Assembly: GCA_905212515.1 (NCBI GenBank)
Contig: CAJMEU010000016.1
Location: forward strand, 1 to 26,902
DNA: 26,902 nucleotides
Reading direction: 5' to 3'
From: an uncultured Oscillospiraceae bacterium
Lineage (GTDB): Bacteria > Bacillota > Clostridia > Oscillospirales > Ruminococcaceae
The first letter of the stretch is position 1. Each line of letters starts with the position of its first letter. Under the pieces are notes generated by a model. It was not told the origin of the DNA, made no database searches, and saw only the letters and a program-made list of their open reading frames with translations. Of the stretch, positions 6,329 to 14,463 are shown piece by piece. The translations under genes were made by a program, and so were the position numbers.

Positions 6329-7229
6329 ATCCTGCGGCGCGCGCCTCGTCGGCCGCGCGGCGCACCATGGCCGTCAATTCGTCCAGGGTGTTGTATTTTT
6401 GGGTGCCCCACAAATAGCGCACAAAGCGCACGGGGATCCGGTCGCCGTACACGTCGCCGGCAAAATCCGGGATAAACGTCTCACAGGTGACCAGGCCGCT
6501 GTCGTCCACCGTGGGGCGGCTGCCCAGGCCGGTGGCCGCGGGGCGCCAGGCGCCCTCCAGCCACACACGGGTGACGTACACGCCGCTTTTGGGCACCAGC
6601 ATGTCCGCCGGATACACCTGGTTGATGGTGGGAAAGCCCAGCGTGCGCCCCAGCCCCCGTCCGTGGCGCACGGGGAAGGCGATCTCATAGGGCTGCCCCA
6701 GCAGTGCTTCGGCCAGGGGGATGTCGCCGGCCGTAAGCGCGGCGCGGATGCGGGTGGAGGACACGGGCGCGCCCTCGTACAGGCAGGTGGGCACCACGTG
6801 CGTCCCGATGCCCCGGGCCCCGCACAGCTTCGCCAGCAGGGCGGCGTCTCCGGCCTTGTGCGCGCCGAAGGTGAAGTCCCCGCCACAGAACACCTGCCGC
6901 GCCGCCAGCCGCCCCACAAGGAATTCATCCACGAAGGCCTCCGGGGACAGGGCGCTGAACTGCTCAAAGGGCGGGCAGAGGATGGCCTGGACGCCCATCT
7001 GCCCCATGCGGCGCAGTTTTTCCTCCGGGGCCAAAATGGCTTTCCCCTTGCCCGCGCCGCCATGGGGCAGGGTGAAGGTGAACGCGGCCGGGCACAGGCC
7101 CTCGGCGCGGGCGGCCGCGATGGCGCGGCCCAGCACCGCCCGGTGGCCCAAATGCACGCCGTCGAAATAACCCAGGGCGACGGCGGCAGGCCCGGCGGTC
7201 TGCGTGACGGCAATTTCCTCCCTTGACAA
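6327..7229 (-). CDS. ribF: Bifunctional riboflavin kinase / FAD synthetase
   Basis: RibF phosphorylates riboflavin to FMN and then adenylates it to FAD. The 300-residue protein has an N-terminal nucleotidyltransferase domain with VALGYFDGVHLGHRAVL (about 17-33) and the SSTRIR motif near 157-162. The C-terminal riboflavin kinase domain has GRTLGFPTINQ (about 192-202) and the GVYVTRV strand. Translation probably begins at TTG 7229, because AAGGAGG (7240-7246) lies about 10 nt upstream. The N-terminus is slightly short, consistent with this family. In many Firmicutes ribF directly follows truB; here about 840 bp containing another gene separate them. The promoter of the neighbouring plus-strand gene overlaps the ribF start, so the two may compete. 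Confidence 0.95.
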   Translation of the reverse strand: MSREEIAVTQTAGPAAVALGYFDGVHLGHRAVLGRAIAAARAEGLCPAAFTFTLPHGGAGKGKAILAPEEKLRRMGQMGVQAILCPPFEQFSALSPEAFVDEFLVGRLAARQVFCGGDFTFGAHKAGDAALLAKLCGARGIGTHVVPTCLYEGAPVSSTRIRAALTAGDIPLAEALLGQPYEIAFPVRHGRGLGRTLGFPTINQVYPADMLVPKSGVYVTRVWLEGAWRPAATGLGSRPTVDDSGLVTCETFIPDFAGDVYGDRIPVRFVRYLWGTQKYNTLDELTAMVRRAADEARAAG

Positions 7230-7251
7230 AACCTGTCGCCCTCCTTAAAAT
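7223..7251 (+). promoter_or_regulatory. Strong sigma-A-type promoter of the ABM gene
   Basis: A consensus TTGACA (7223-7228), a 17-bp spacer and TAAAAT (7246-7251). It overlaps the start codon and ribosome-binding site of the divergent ribF gene. The transcript would begin near 7258 and reach the gene at 7326. Confidence 0.7.
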
Positions 7252-7325
7252 AGTGGAATTGAAACGCCTGGGGCGGATCAGCCGCACCGGCCCTGTAAGA
7301 TTAAATGATGAGGAGGCAAAGCCAA

Positions 7326-7655
7326 ATGGCCCTTACCGTAAACATTTACTATACCGGCAACCATGGAAACGCCAAAAAATTCGTGCAGGAGATGCTTTCC
7401 AGCGGCGTTGTCAGCGCCATCCGCGCTGAAGAAGGCAATCTGCGATACGAATATTTTTCTCCCATCGAAGATGGGGAGACGGTACTTTTGATCGACAGCT
7501 GGAAAGACCAGCGCTCACTTGACCTGCATCACGCTTCATGGATGATGGAAAAAATCGCTTCTCTCAGAACAAAATATGACCTGCACATGAAGGTGGAACG
7601 ATACGTCTCTGATGAAGACGCCGCCGCAGAAGATGATGCCTTTATAAGGAAATAA
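7326..7655 (+). CDS. ABM-domain protein, putative quinol monooxygenase
   Basis: A 109-residue protein with the compact alpha-beta pattern of the antibiotic biosynthesis monooxygenase (ABM) domain, as in YgiN-type quinol monooxygenases. The strand VNIYYTGNHGNAKKFVQEML comes first. Then LRYEYFSPIEDGETVLLIDSWKDQRSLDLHHAS, where the W and paired His residues are typical, and a C-terminal strand KYDLHMKVERY. The tail is acidic. The ATG at 7326 is preferred because AGGAGG (7311-7316) lies 9 nt upstream; an earlier ATG at 7305 precedes that site. It is a single plus-strand gene inserted between truB and ribF with its own promoter. Such proteins may act on quinols or on oxidised small molecules, but the substrate is unknown. 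Confidence 0.82.
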   Translation: MALTVNIYYTGNHGNAKKFVQEMLSSGVVSAIRAEEGNLRYEYFSPIEDGETVLLIDSWKDQRSLDLHHASWMMEKIASLRTKYDLHMKVERYVSDEDAAAEDDAFIRK

Positions 7656-7846
7656 CTTCTGTTTTAACGGGCCGTAAGGGCCTGGTGGGTCACGCCCTTC
7701 TGACAGCGGGCCAATATCCCGTCCCTGCTCAAGCGTCCCCGCCCGCGCCGCTTGGGGCGCCCGCAAAAGGCGACCGACACGGCCGGCGGCCGTTTTTCTG
7801 CCCCGTGGCCAGGCGCTGAAGATAAGATTTTTTGCCACGGAGCAAC

Positions 7847-7871
7847 AAAAAATAGCCGTAGGCTATTTTTT
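7847..7871. terminator. Symmetric bidirectional terminator
   Basis: AAAAAATAGCC (7847-7857) pairs perfectly with GGCTATTTTTT (7861-7871) around GTA. Both strands end in a T6 run, though the GC core is only a few pairs long. It can end transcripts from the ABM gene (plus) and from truB (minus). Confidence 0.7.
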
Positions 7872-7975
7872 CGGCTATGTGGGCCGTCCCCGGCCCACGG
7901 CCAGGAAGATCAGGTTTTCGTAACAAAGCAATAAAAAAAACAAGGCAAAACATGCGTGAAATAAAGGCAAATGAA

Positions 7976-8031
7976 CGCGTTTTTTATGTAAATCAAGGCG
8001 AATTTTGCGCGCATTCAGCGCAAAAAACGCG
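7976..8031. repeat. Nested inverted repeat downstream of truB
   Basis: CGCGTTTTTT (7976-7985) pairs with 8022-8031. Inside it, TTTTGCGC (8003-8010) pairs with GCGCAAAA (8018-8025) around a 7-nt loop; the two right arms overlap, so the hairpins are alternatives. It lies about 35 nt past the truB stop codon and may help end or stabilise that transcript. Confidence 0.5.
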
Positions 8032-8066
8032 CCAAACAGTGCCTTGGGGCCCTTGTAGGCGCCCGA

Positions 8067-8954
8067 TCAGCGCTCTATGAACAGCTTTTCCGCGGTCAGG
8101 GTGCCCTGCTGCAGCCGTCCCACGCCCAAAAAACCGCCGTCGGCGCGCCGGATGCGCACGCGGCCCTCGGCGGCGCGGGGTGCCGCGCGGTACACGGGCG
8201 CGCCGTTGCACAGCCGCCCTTGGGCGGCCTCGTCCACCGTCAGCGCGGGCAGGGCGGCAAACACCGTCTCCACACTGGTCAGCAGCGCTTCCAGCCGGCC
8301 CTCGTCCCGGGCTGCCTGAATGGCCTCCAGCGTGTGGGCGTCGGCCAGCGTGTAGGGCCCGGCGGCCGTGCGGCGCAGGGCCGCCATGGTGGCCGGCACG
8401 CCCAGGGTCCTGCCGATGTCCTCCAGCAGCACGCGCACATAGGTGCCCTTGCCGCAGTGGACGCGCAGGGTGTACGCATGTTCCGCCGGACGGCCCAGCA
8501 GCTCCAGGCTATGGATGACCACGGGCCGCGCTTTGCGCTCCACCTCGCGGCCGCTGCGGGCGGCCTTGTACAGGGGCTGGCCGTCCACCTTCACCGCCGA
8601 GTACATGGGCGGCACCTGGCTGCCCTCGCCCAAAAAGGCGGGCAGCGCCGCGGCCACCGCGGCCTCGTCCAGCGCCGGCGGCACGGGGGCTTCCTCCACC
8701 ACGGCGCCGGTGACGTCACCGGTGTCCGTGCGCCGGCCCAGCAGCATGGTGGCCTCGTACACCTTATCGTGGCGCGTCTGCAGGTCCACCGCCTTGGCCG
8801 CCTGGCCGATAAACACGGGCAGCACGCCCGTGGCCATGGGGTCCAGCGTGCCGGAGTGGCCGATCTTGCGCGTCTGGCAGATGCCCCGCAGCTTGGCGAT
8901 CACGTCGAAGGAGGTGAAGCCCGCGGGTTTATCGACGATCAGGATCCCTTGCAT
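8067..8954 (-). CDS. truB: tRNA pseudouridine(55) synthase
   Basis: TruB converts U55 in the T-arm of nearly all elongator tRNAs to pseudouridine. The 295-residue protein has the signature KIGHSGTLDPMATGVL with the catalytic aspartate at residue 38, the N-terminal GILIVDKPAGFTSFDV motif, and the LRVHCGKGTYVRVLLEDIG segment. A C-terminal PUA-like extension ends in GVGRLQQGTLTAEKLFIER. The ATG at 8954 is chosen because GAGGTGG precedes it and the homologous N-terminus starts there; the frame stays open further upstream only because it lies over nrnA. It overlaps the end of nrnA by 16 nt, so the two are translationally coupled. Confidence 0.96.
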   Translation of the reverse strand: MQGILIVDKPAGFTSFDVIAKLRGICQTRKIGHSGTLDPMATGVLPVFIGQAAKAVDLQTRHDKVYEATMLLGRRTDTGDVTGAVVEEAPVPPALDEAAVAAALPAFLGEGSQVPPMYSAVKVDGQPLYKAARSGREVERKARPVVIHSLELLGRPAEHAYTLRVHCGKGTYVRVLLEDIGRTLGVPATMAALRRTAAGPYTLADAHTLEAIQAARDEGRLEALLTSVETVFAALPALTVDEAAQGRLCNGAPVYRAAPRAAEGRVRIRRADGGFLGVGRLQQGTLTAEKLFIER

Positions 8955-9901
8955 AAAATCTTTTCCACCTCGGCCAGCAGGGCCATGCGGGCGTTTTCCT
9001 GGCTGCCCAGGATCTCGCACCCGGCGGCCTGCGCGTGGCCGCCGCCGCCCAGGCGCTTGCAGATGTCGGAGGCGTTCACGCCCGGCACCGTGCGCACGCT
9101 GACTTTATAGCTGCCCGTGGGCTGCTGGCGCATGGTGATGCCCACCTTCACGCCCTCGATGGCGCGGGGGATGCCGGTGATGCCCTCCAGGTCGGTGCCG
9201 TCGGCGCCGGCCTCGGCGATCTGCTCTTTGGTCAGGCACACCAGGGCGCACTGGCCGTCGTAATAATACTGCAAGCTCTCCAGCGCCAGGCACTCGATGG
9301 CCAGGCGGCTGCGGGACTTGCTCTCGAACAGGATCCCGTTCAGGCTCACCGTGTCGGCGCCGGCCTCCATCAGGCGGGCGGCCACCTCGTGGGTGCGGGC
9401 CGTGGTGTTGGCGAACTTGAAGCAGCCCGTGTCCGTGGAAAGCCCTGTGTACAGGCAGCTTGCGATGACGGGGGTGATGTTGGCGCCCATCTCGCACAGC
9501 AGGGTGTAGATGATCTCGGCCGTGGCCGCCGCGCCGCCGTCCAGCAGCATGGCGTCGGCATAGCCGCCGTTGGAGGGGTGATGGTCGATGCACAGGTCCA
9601 CCCGCTCGGAATAGGGCTTCACGCCGTCGCCGAACAGCTGGATGCCCGCCACGTCGATGGCCACCACGTACTGCGGCTCAAAACCGCCGTCGAACAGGCA
9701 CATCTCCATATAGTCGTAGCGGGCGGGGATGGGGTCCGCGCACAGCACGGCCACCGTCTTGCCGATATCGGCTAGGGCGTGGTACAGCGCGGCCGCGCTG
9801 CCCAGCGTGTCGCCGTCCGGGTTTTTATGGCACAGCAGCAGGATGTTCTCAGCCCGCAGCAGGCGCGCCAGCACGGCGGCAAAATCCAAAATCTCACTCA
9901 T
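8939..9901 (-). CDS. nrnA: Bifunctional oligoribonuclease / PAP phosphatase, DHH family
   Basis: NrnA-type enzymes degrade very short RNAs (nanoRNA) and dephosphorylate 3'-phosphoadenosine 5'-phosphate. The 320-residue protein has all metal-binding motifs of the DHH family: HKNPDGD (25-31), the aspartate in AIDVAG (83), and DHH at 106-108. The C-terminal DHHA1 domain has GGGGHAQAAG (near 290). It sits between rbfA and truB, a common Firmicutes position. A 102-nt gap holding two strong hairpins separates it from rbfA, so its expression may be set apart from the upstream genes. The ATG at 9901 follows GAGGAAG. Confidence 0.93.
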   Translation of the reverse strand: MSEILDFAAVLARLLRAENILLLCHKNPDGDTLGSAAALYHALADIGKTVAVLCADPIPARYDYMEMCLFDGGFEPQYVVAIDVAGIQLFGDGVKPYSERVDLCIDHHPSNGGYADAMLLDGGAAATAEIIYTLLCEMGANITPVIASCLYTGLSTDTGCFKFANTTARTHEVAARLMEAGADTVSLNGILFESKSRSRLAIECLALESLQYYYDGQCALVCLTKEQIAEAGADGTDLEGITGIPRAIEGVKVGITMRQQPTGSYKVSVRTVPGVNASDICKRLGGGGHAQAAGCEILGSQENARMALLAEVEKILCKGS

Positions 9902-9921
9902 GATCTATCTTCCTCACTGTT

Positions 9922-9977
9922 TGCCCCAAGGGGCAGTGACGCATTTTTACAGCGCCCCGGCGGGGCCGCCGGGGCGC
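9922..9977 (-). promoter_or_regulatory. Two hairpins between rbfA and nrnA
   Basis: A perfect 12-bp, almost all-GC stem (9952-9963 with 9966-9977) is followed on the minus strand by TGTAAAAATG and then by a second hairpin (9922-9927 with 9930-9935). No U-run makes the first one a standard terminator. It may pause polymerase or protect the 3' end of upstream mRNA. Confidence 0.45.
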
Positions 9978-10003
9978 GGAAAGCTTTGAAAACGCCCGCC
10001 CTT

Positions 10004-10357
10004 TCAGCCGTCCTTGTGCAGGCCGGCCAGCAGGTCGTTGATATGGCTGGCGTAGCGGGCGCCGTCGTCCGCGATGAAGCGGAACTCGGGCGTTTTGCGG
10101 ATGTGCATGTGCTTTGCCACCTCGCTGCGCACGTGGCCCGCGGCGCGGTTCAGCGCCGCCACGGCCGCGGCCGAGGAGTCGCCCCCGTCCAGCATGCTGA
10201 CGTAGACCTTGGCGCTGGAAAGGTCCGGCGCCACCTCCACGCGCATGACGGTGAGCAGGCCGTTTTGCAGGCAGGGGTCCTTCATGCCGCCGATGACGGC
10301 GATCAGTTCCCGCTTCATGTCCGAGGCCAGGCGGGCCATATTCTTGCTCTGAGGCAT
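10004..10357 (-). CDS. rbfA: Ribosome-binding factor A
   Basis: RbfA binds the immature 30S subunit and helps 16S rRNA 5'-end maturation, especially in the cold. The 117-residue protein has the single KH-like domain of the family: MARLASDMKRELIAVIGGMKDP at the start, LLTVMRVEVAPDLSSAKVYVSML in the middle, and the conserved KTPEFRFIADDGARYASHINDLL near the end. Length is normal. The ATG at 10357 follows GGAGGAAC and gives the expected N-terminus. It lies 20 nt after infB in the same operon. Confidence 0.95.
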   Translation of the reverse strand: MPQSKNMARLASDMKRELIAVIGGMKDPCLQNGLLTVMRVEVAPDLSSAKVYVSMLDGGDSSAAAVAALNRAAGHVRSEVAKHMHIRKTPEFRFIADDGARYASHINDLLAGLHKDG

Positions 10358-10377
10358 CCTTGTTCCTCCGTTGCGAT

Positions 10378-12708
10378 TTAGTCGCGGTATTCCTCCATCA
10401 CGAAGGCCTCGAAGATATCGCCCTCTTTGATGTCGGAGAATTTGTCCAGGCCGATGCCGCACTCGTAGCCCTGGGCCACTTCCTTCACGTCGTCCTTGAA
10501 GCGGCGCAGGCTGTCGATCTCGTCCTCGGTGATGACGATGCCGTCGCGCACCAGGCGGATCTTGGCGGCGCGGGTCACTTTGCCGTCCAGCACGTAGCAG
10601 CCGGCGATGGTGCCGGCAGAGCTGATCTTGAACACGCTGCGCACCTCGGCGCGGCCCAGCTCCACCTCGCGGAACTTGGGCGCCAGCATGCCCTTCATGG
10701 CGTCGGTCACGTCGTTGATGGCGTCGTAGATCACGCGGTACATGCGCATTTCCACTTCCGCCTGGGCGGCCTCTTCCTTGGCCACGGGGTCGGGCCGGAC
10801 GTTGAAGCCGATGATGATGGCGTTGCCGGCGTTGGCCAGCATCACGTCGGATTTGTTGATGGCGCCCACGCCCGCGTGGATCACGCGCACGCGCACCTCG
10901 TCGTTGCCGATCTTTTCCAGGCTCTGCTTCACGGCCTCGGCGCTGCCCTGTACGTCGGCCTTCACGATGATGGCCAGCTCCTTGCGCTCGCCCTCGGCGA
11001 TCTGGCTGAACAGGTTATCCAGCGTGACCTTCTTATAGGAGGCGAACTGCTGCTCTTTCTGGGCGGCGGCGCGCTTGTCGGCCAGCTCGCGGGCCAGCTT
11101 CTCGTCCTCCACCGCGTCGAACAGGTCGCCGGCGGCGGGCACCTCCGTCAGGCCGGTGATCTCCACGGGCATGGAGGGGCCGGCCGCCTGCAGGCTGTTG
11201 CCCTGGTCGTCGCGCATCACGCGCACGCGGCCCACGGCCGTGCCGGCAATGACAATGTCGCCCTGATGCAGCGTGCCTTTCTGCACCAGGATGGTGGCCA
11301 CGGGGCCCTGGCCTTTGTCCAGGCGGGCCTCGATGACCGCGCCCTTGGCGCGGCGGTTGGGGTTAGCCTTCAGCTCTTTCACCTCGGCCACCAGGTTGAT
11401 GCTCTCCAACAGATCCTGGATGCCCTGGCCGGTCATGGCGGAGACGGGCACGCAGATGGTGTCGCCGCCCCACTCCTCGGGCACCAGCTCGTATTTGGTC
11501 AGCTGCTCCTTCACCTGCTCGGGGTTGGCGGCGGGCTTATCCATCTTGTTGATGGCCACGATCACCGTGACGCCGGCCGCTTTGGCGTGGTTGATGGACT
11601 CCACCGTCTGGGGCATGATGCCGTCGTCGGCCGCCACCACCAGCACGGCGATGTCCGTCAGGTTGGCGCCGCGGGCGCGCATGGAGGTGAACGCCTCGTG
11701 GCCCGGGGTGTCCAGGAAGGTGATGGGCTTGCCGCCCACTTCCACCTGATACGCGCCGATGTGCTGGGTGATGCCGCCGGCCTCGCCCGCGGTCACGCGG
11801 GTCTTGCGGATGGCGTCCAGGATGGAGGTTTTGCCGTGGTCCACGTGGCCCATGACCACCACCACGGGCGGGCGCTCGGCCAGGTCCTCGTCCCGGTCCT
11901 CGTCGGTCTCGAACAGACGCTCCTCGATGGTGACGTGCACCTCGTGCTCCACCTTGGCGCCCAGTTCCTCGGCCACCAGGGCGGCGGTGTCGAAGTCCAC
12001 GGCCTCGCTGATGGAGGCCATGACGCCCAGGCCCATCAGCTTTTTGATGACCTGCGCCACGTTCACCTTCAGGCGGGACGCCAGCTCGCCCACGCCGATC
12101 TCGTCGGGGATGGACACTTTCAGCTGGGCCTTGCGGGCCTTCTCCAGCTGGATGCGCTGCAGGCGCTCGGCCTCGGTCTCGCGCTTTTTATAGGGGTTCT
12201 GGCCCCGGCCGCCGAAGCGGTTTTTGTTGTTGCCGCCGAACTTCTGCTTGTTGCCCGCGGGCGTGGGCTTGCGGCGGTTCTCCACGGGCTTCGCCGCGGC
12301 CAGCTCGGTGTATTTCTCGTTGAACTTATCCAGGTTGACATCGGCGGAGGAGGTGTCCACGGTGCGCACCACCACCTCGCGCTTGGGCGCCTCGGGCTTG
12401 GCCGCCTTTTCGGGCTTGGGCATGCGGATGCGCTCCTTGCGCTTTTGGGGCGGCGCCTTCACCACGGTGCCGTCGGCCTTTTTCAGCTCCGGCGCCTTGG
12501 GCTTGGGGGCCGAATCCAGATACTCGTCAAGGGTGGCCACCTCGGCCTCTTTGGTGTAGTGCTCGAACACGCGGTTCAGCTCCTGTTCGGTCAGCTGGGC
12601 CGTGTGCTTTTTCACTTCCCCGGTCCACTGGGTGAACAAGTCGATCAGCGCCTTGTTCTGCACCCCCAGGTCTTTTGCCAGTTCGCTCAGTTTATGTTGA
12701 ATGGTCAT
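10378..12708 (-). CDS. infB: Translation initiation factor IF-2
   Basis: IF-2 is the GTPase that brings initiator fMet-tRNA to the ribosome and promotes subunit joining. In the 776-residue protein, an N-terminal IF2_N motif (about 1-50) is followed by a basic, low-complexity linker (about 65-200) and a second IF2_N-like segment (about 200-260). The G domain has GHVDHGKT (287-294), DTPGH (333-337) and NKMD (387-390). The C-terminal domains II-IV bind the initiator tRNA. The ATG at 12708 follows AAGGAGGAA and overlaps the ylxQ stop codon (ATGA), so the two genes are coupled. Length is typical for a Firmicute IF-2. Confidence 0.98.
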   Translation of the reverse strand: MTIQHKLSELAKDLGVQNKALIDLFTQWTGEVKKHTAQLTEQELNRVFEHYTKEAEVATLDEYLDSAPKPKAPELKKADGTVVKAPPQKRKERIRMPKPEKAAKPEAPKREVVVRTVDTSSADVNLDKFNEKYTELAAAKPVENRRKPTPAGNKQKFGGNNKNRFGGRGQNPYKKRETEAERLQRIQLEKARKAQLKVSIPDEIGVGELASRLKVNVAQVIKKLMGLGVMASISEAVDFDTAALVAEELGAKVEHEVHVTIEERLFETDEDRDEDLAERPPVVVVMGHVDHGKTSILDAIRKTRVTAGEAGGITQHIGAYQVEVGGKPITFLDTPGHEAFTSMRARGANLTDIAVLVVAADDGIMPQTVESINHAKAAGVTVIVAINKMDKPAANPEQVKEQLTKYELVPEEWGGDTICVPVSAMTGQGIQDLLESINLVAEVKELKANPNRRAKGAVIEARLDKGQGPVATILVQKGTLHQGDIVIAGTAVGRVRVMRDDQGNSLQAAGPSMPVEITGLTEVPAAGDLFDAVEDEKLARELADKRAAAQKEQQFASYKKVTLDNLFSQIAEGERKELAIIVKADVQGSAEAVKQSLEKIGNDEVRVRVIHAGVGAINKSDVMLANAGNAIIIGFNVRPDPVAKEEAAQAEVEMRMYRVIYDAINDVTDAMKGMLAPKFREVELGRAEVRSVFKISSAGTIAGCYVLDGKVTRAAKIRLVRDGIVITEDEIDSLRRFKDDVKEVAQGYECGIGLDKFSDIKEGDIFEAFVMEEYRD

Positions 12709-13037
12709 GGACGTTCCTCCTTCATGGTCGCTTCGCTCTCCAGTTTTGTGCGGCAGAGCTGTGCGAGATCCGCATTGGTGACGGCGAATACCGCCGTGGG
12801 TTTCTTGGTGATGGGGTCCAGCTGGGCCTGCGTGCGGGGCAGGGTGTAAAAATCACACAGGTCCTGGCAGAAACTTTGGGCGCGGCGGGCGGTGCCGGGC
12901 GACGCGTCGCACGCGCACAGCACCAGTTGGGCCTTGCCTTTGAAAACGCTCTCTTTCACTGCGTCGAACCCCGTGACCAGCGCCCCGGCCTTGCGGCACA
13001 GGGAGAGCGCGAACAACAGGTCGTCACGCTTCATCAT
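12705..13037 (-). CDS. ylxQ: L7Ae-family K-turn RNA-binding protein
   Basis: A 110-residue protein of the L7Ae/L30e/YlxQ family, which bind kink-turn RNA motifs. It has the start LLFALSLCRKAGALVTGFDAVKESV, the strand GKAQLVLCACDASPGT, and the C-terminal TAVFAVTNADLAQLC helix-strand unit. Two ATGs in a row could start it; 13037 is preferred because GGAGG lies about 9 nt upstream. It overlaps the end of rnpM and the start of infB, as expected for this nusA-infB operon gene. Its RNA target is unknown. Confidence 0.88.
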   Translation of the reverse strand: MMKRDDLLFALSLCRKAGALVTGFDAVKESVFKGKAQLVLCACDASPGTARRAQSFCQDLCDFYTLPRTQAQLDPITKKPTAVFAVTNADLAQLCRTKLESEATMKEERP

Positions 13038-13305
13038 GGTCCGCCGCCTCCATCTGGGCAGCCATGGCGTCGTAGATCTCTTCGGGGATCGCCACCTCGA
13101 GGGCGCGCTCGAAGCGCTTGGCCTTGCGGGCCTTGAGAAGGCACGCGGCCGAGGGGCACACATAGGCGCCGCGGCCGGGCTTCTTGCCCTTCAGGTCCAG
13201 CGAGACCGTGCCGTCCGGCGCGCGCACCACGCGCACCAGCTCCTTCTTCGGTTTTGATTCTCCGCATCCGCTGCACCGGCGCAGCGGGATCTTTTTCGGC
13301 GTCAT
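13024..13305 (-). CDS. rnpM: RNase P modulator RnpM (YlxR family)
   Basis: A 93-residue member of the YlxR family, reported to bind and modulate RNase P RNA. It has the family's N-terminal CSGCGESKPKKELVRVVR segment with two cysteines, the GRGAYVCPSAACL motif with two more, and a basic helix KARKAKRFERAL. The ATG at 13305 follows AAAAGGAG. It lies 20 nt after nusA and overlaps ylxQ by 14 nt, in the classic nusA-ylxR-ylxQ-infB order. The C-terminus is slightly longer and acidic. Confidence 0.92.
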   Translation of the reverse strand: MTPKKIPLRRCSGCGESKPKKELVRVVRAPDGTVSLDLKGKKPGRGAYVCPSAACLLKARKAKRFERALEVAIPEEIYDAMAAQMEAADHDEA

Positions 13306-13325
13306 GGCTGTTCTCCTTTTGTGGT

Positions 13326-14429
13326 TCAGTCCGCGGGCTCCTGGGCGGGCTCGTCTTTCACGGGCGGCTCCTCGCCATAGTAGCCGCTCTCGGGCCGGAT
13401 ATCGATATTATAGCCGGTCAGGCGCGCCGTCAGGCGGGCGTTCTGGCCTTTATTGCCGATGGCCAGGCTCAGCTGGTGGTCGGGCACGGTCACGCGGCAG
13501 GCGCGGGTCTCGCCGGGCAGCAGCTCCACGCCCACCACCGTGGCGGGGCTGAGGGCCGCGCTGATGAACTCGGCCGGGTCCTCGCTCCAGCGGACGATGT
13601 CGATCTTCTCGCCGCCCAATTCCTCCACGATCTTGGCCACGCGCTGGCCCCGGGGGCCGATGCAGGCGCCCACCGGGTCCACGTTGGGGTCCTTGCTCCA
13701 CACGGCCATTTTGGTGCGGGCGCCGGCCTCGCGGCTGATGGCCTTCACTTCCACGGTGCCGTCGAAGATCTCGGGCACCTCCATCTCGAACATGCGCTTG
13801 ACCAGGCCCGGATGCGTGCGGGACAGCATCATGCGCGGGCCGCGGTCGCCCTCCATCACGTCCACCACGTACACCTGCAGGCGCTGGCCCTCGGCCAGCT
13901 CCTCGCCGGGCACCTGCTCGTTGCGGGGCAGGGTGGCGGTGCCGCCCTTGGGCAGCTCCAGCGTGACAAGGCCGCGCACCGGGTCGATGTTGGCCACCAC
14001 GGCGGACACGATCTCGTGCGCCTTGGACTGCATCTCCGCGTACTGCTGGCTGCGCTCAGCCTCCTTCAGGCCCTGGCGGATGACGTGCTTGGCCGTCTGG
14101 GCGGCGATGCGGCCGAAGTCCTGGGTCTTCAGGGGGATCATGTACTCGTCGCCCACTTTATAGGTCTTCTTTTTGGCCTGCGCCTCGCTCACGCCGATCT
14201 GGCACCTGTCGTTTTCCACCTCGTCGTCGGCCACGATGTGCCGCATCAGGTACACGGCGAACTTGCCCTGTGCCGGGTCGATCTCCACCAGGACGTTGTC
14301 GTCCTCCACGTCATAGTCCTTTTTCACGGCAATGACGATGGCGTTTTTGATCTTCTCCAGCAAATAGTCCGCCGGCAGGCCGCGCTCGGCCTCCAACATG
14401 CTCAGCGCCTCAAAAAATTCCGCATTCAT
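13326..14429 (-). CDS. nusA: Transcription termination/antitermination factor NusA
   Basis: NusA binds RNA polymerase and nascent RNA and controls pausing and termination. The 367-residue protein has the N-terminal polymerase-binding domain (about 1-125, starting MNAEFFEALSMLEAERG), an S1 domain (about 130-200) and two KH domains (about 205-345). These include GACIGPRGQRVAKIVEELGGEKIDIV and LAIGNKGQNARLTARLTGY. It lacks the C-terminal acidic repeats of E. coli NusA, as usual in Firmicutes, and ends in a short acidic, proline-rich tail. It lies 34 nt after rimP. It could act on the many terminators and leaders in this window, including its own operon leader. Confidence 0.97.
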   Translation of the reverse strand: MNAEFFEALSMLEAERGLPADYLLEKIKNAIVIAVKKDYDVEDDNVLVEIDPAQGKFAVYLMRHIVADDEVENDRCQIGVSEAQAKKKTYKVGDEYMIPLKTQDFGRIAAQTAKHVIRQGLKEAERSQQYAEMQSKAHEIVSAVVANIDPVRGLVTLELPKGGTATLPRNEQVPGEELAEGQRLQVYVVDVMEGDRGPRMMLSRTHPGLVKRMFEMEVPEIFDGTVEVKAISREAGARTKMAVWSKDPNVDPVGACIGPRGQRVAKIVEELGGEKIDIVRWSEDPAEFISAALSPATVVGVELLPGETRACRVTVPDHQLSLAIGNKGQNARLTARLTGYNIDIRPESGYYGEEPPVKDEPAQEPAD

Positions 14430-14463
14430 TTTTCTAAACCATCCCTTTACCTATAAAATGTAG

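Larger units (their letters stand above)
7656..8066. other. 411-bp non-coding, hairpin-rich region
   Basis: No credible gene on either strand. The stretch contains AAGGGC...GCCCTT near 7676-7700, CCGTGGC (7803-7809) with GCCACGG (7834-7840), the terminator at 7847-7871, GTGGGCC with GGCCCAC (about 7879-7898), and the nested repeat at 7976-8031. The part from about 7910 to 8030 is AT-rich. It interrupts what is elsewhere a tight truB-ribF junction. It could hold a small RNA or be the scar of an insertion. Confidence 0.5.
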
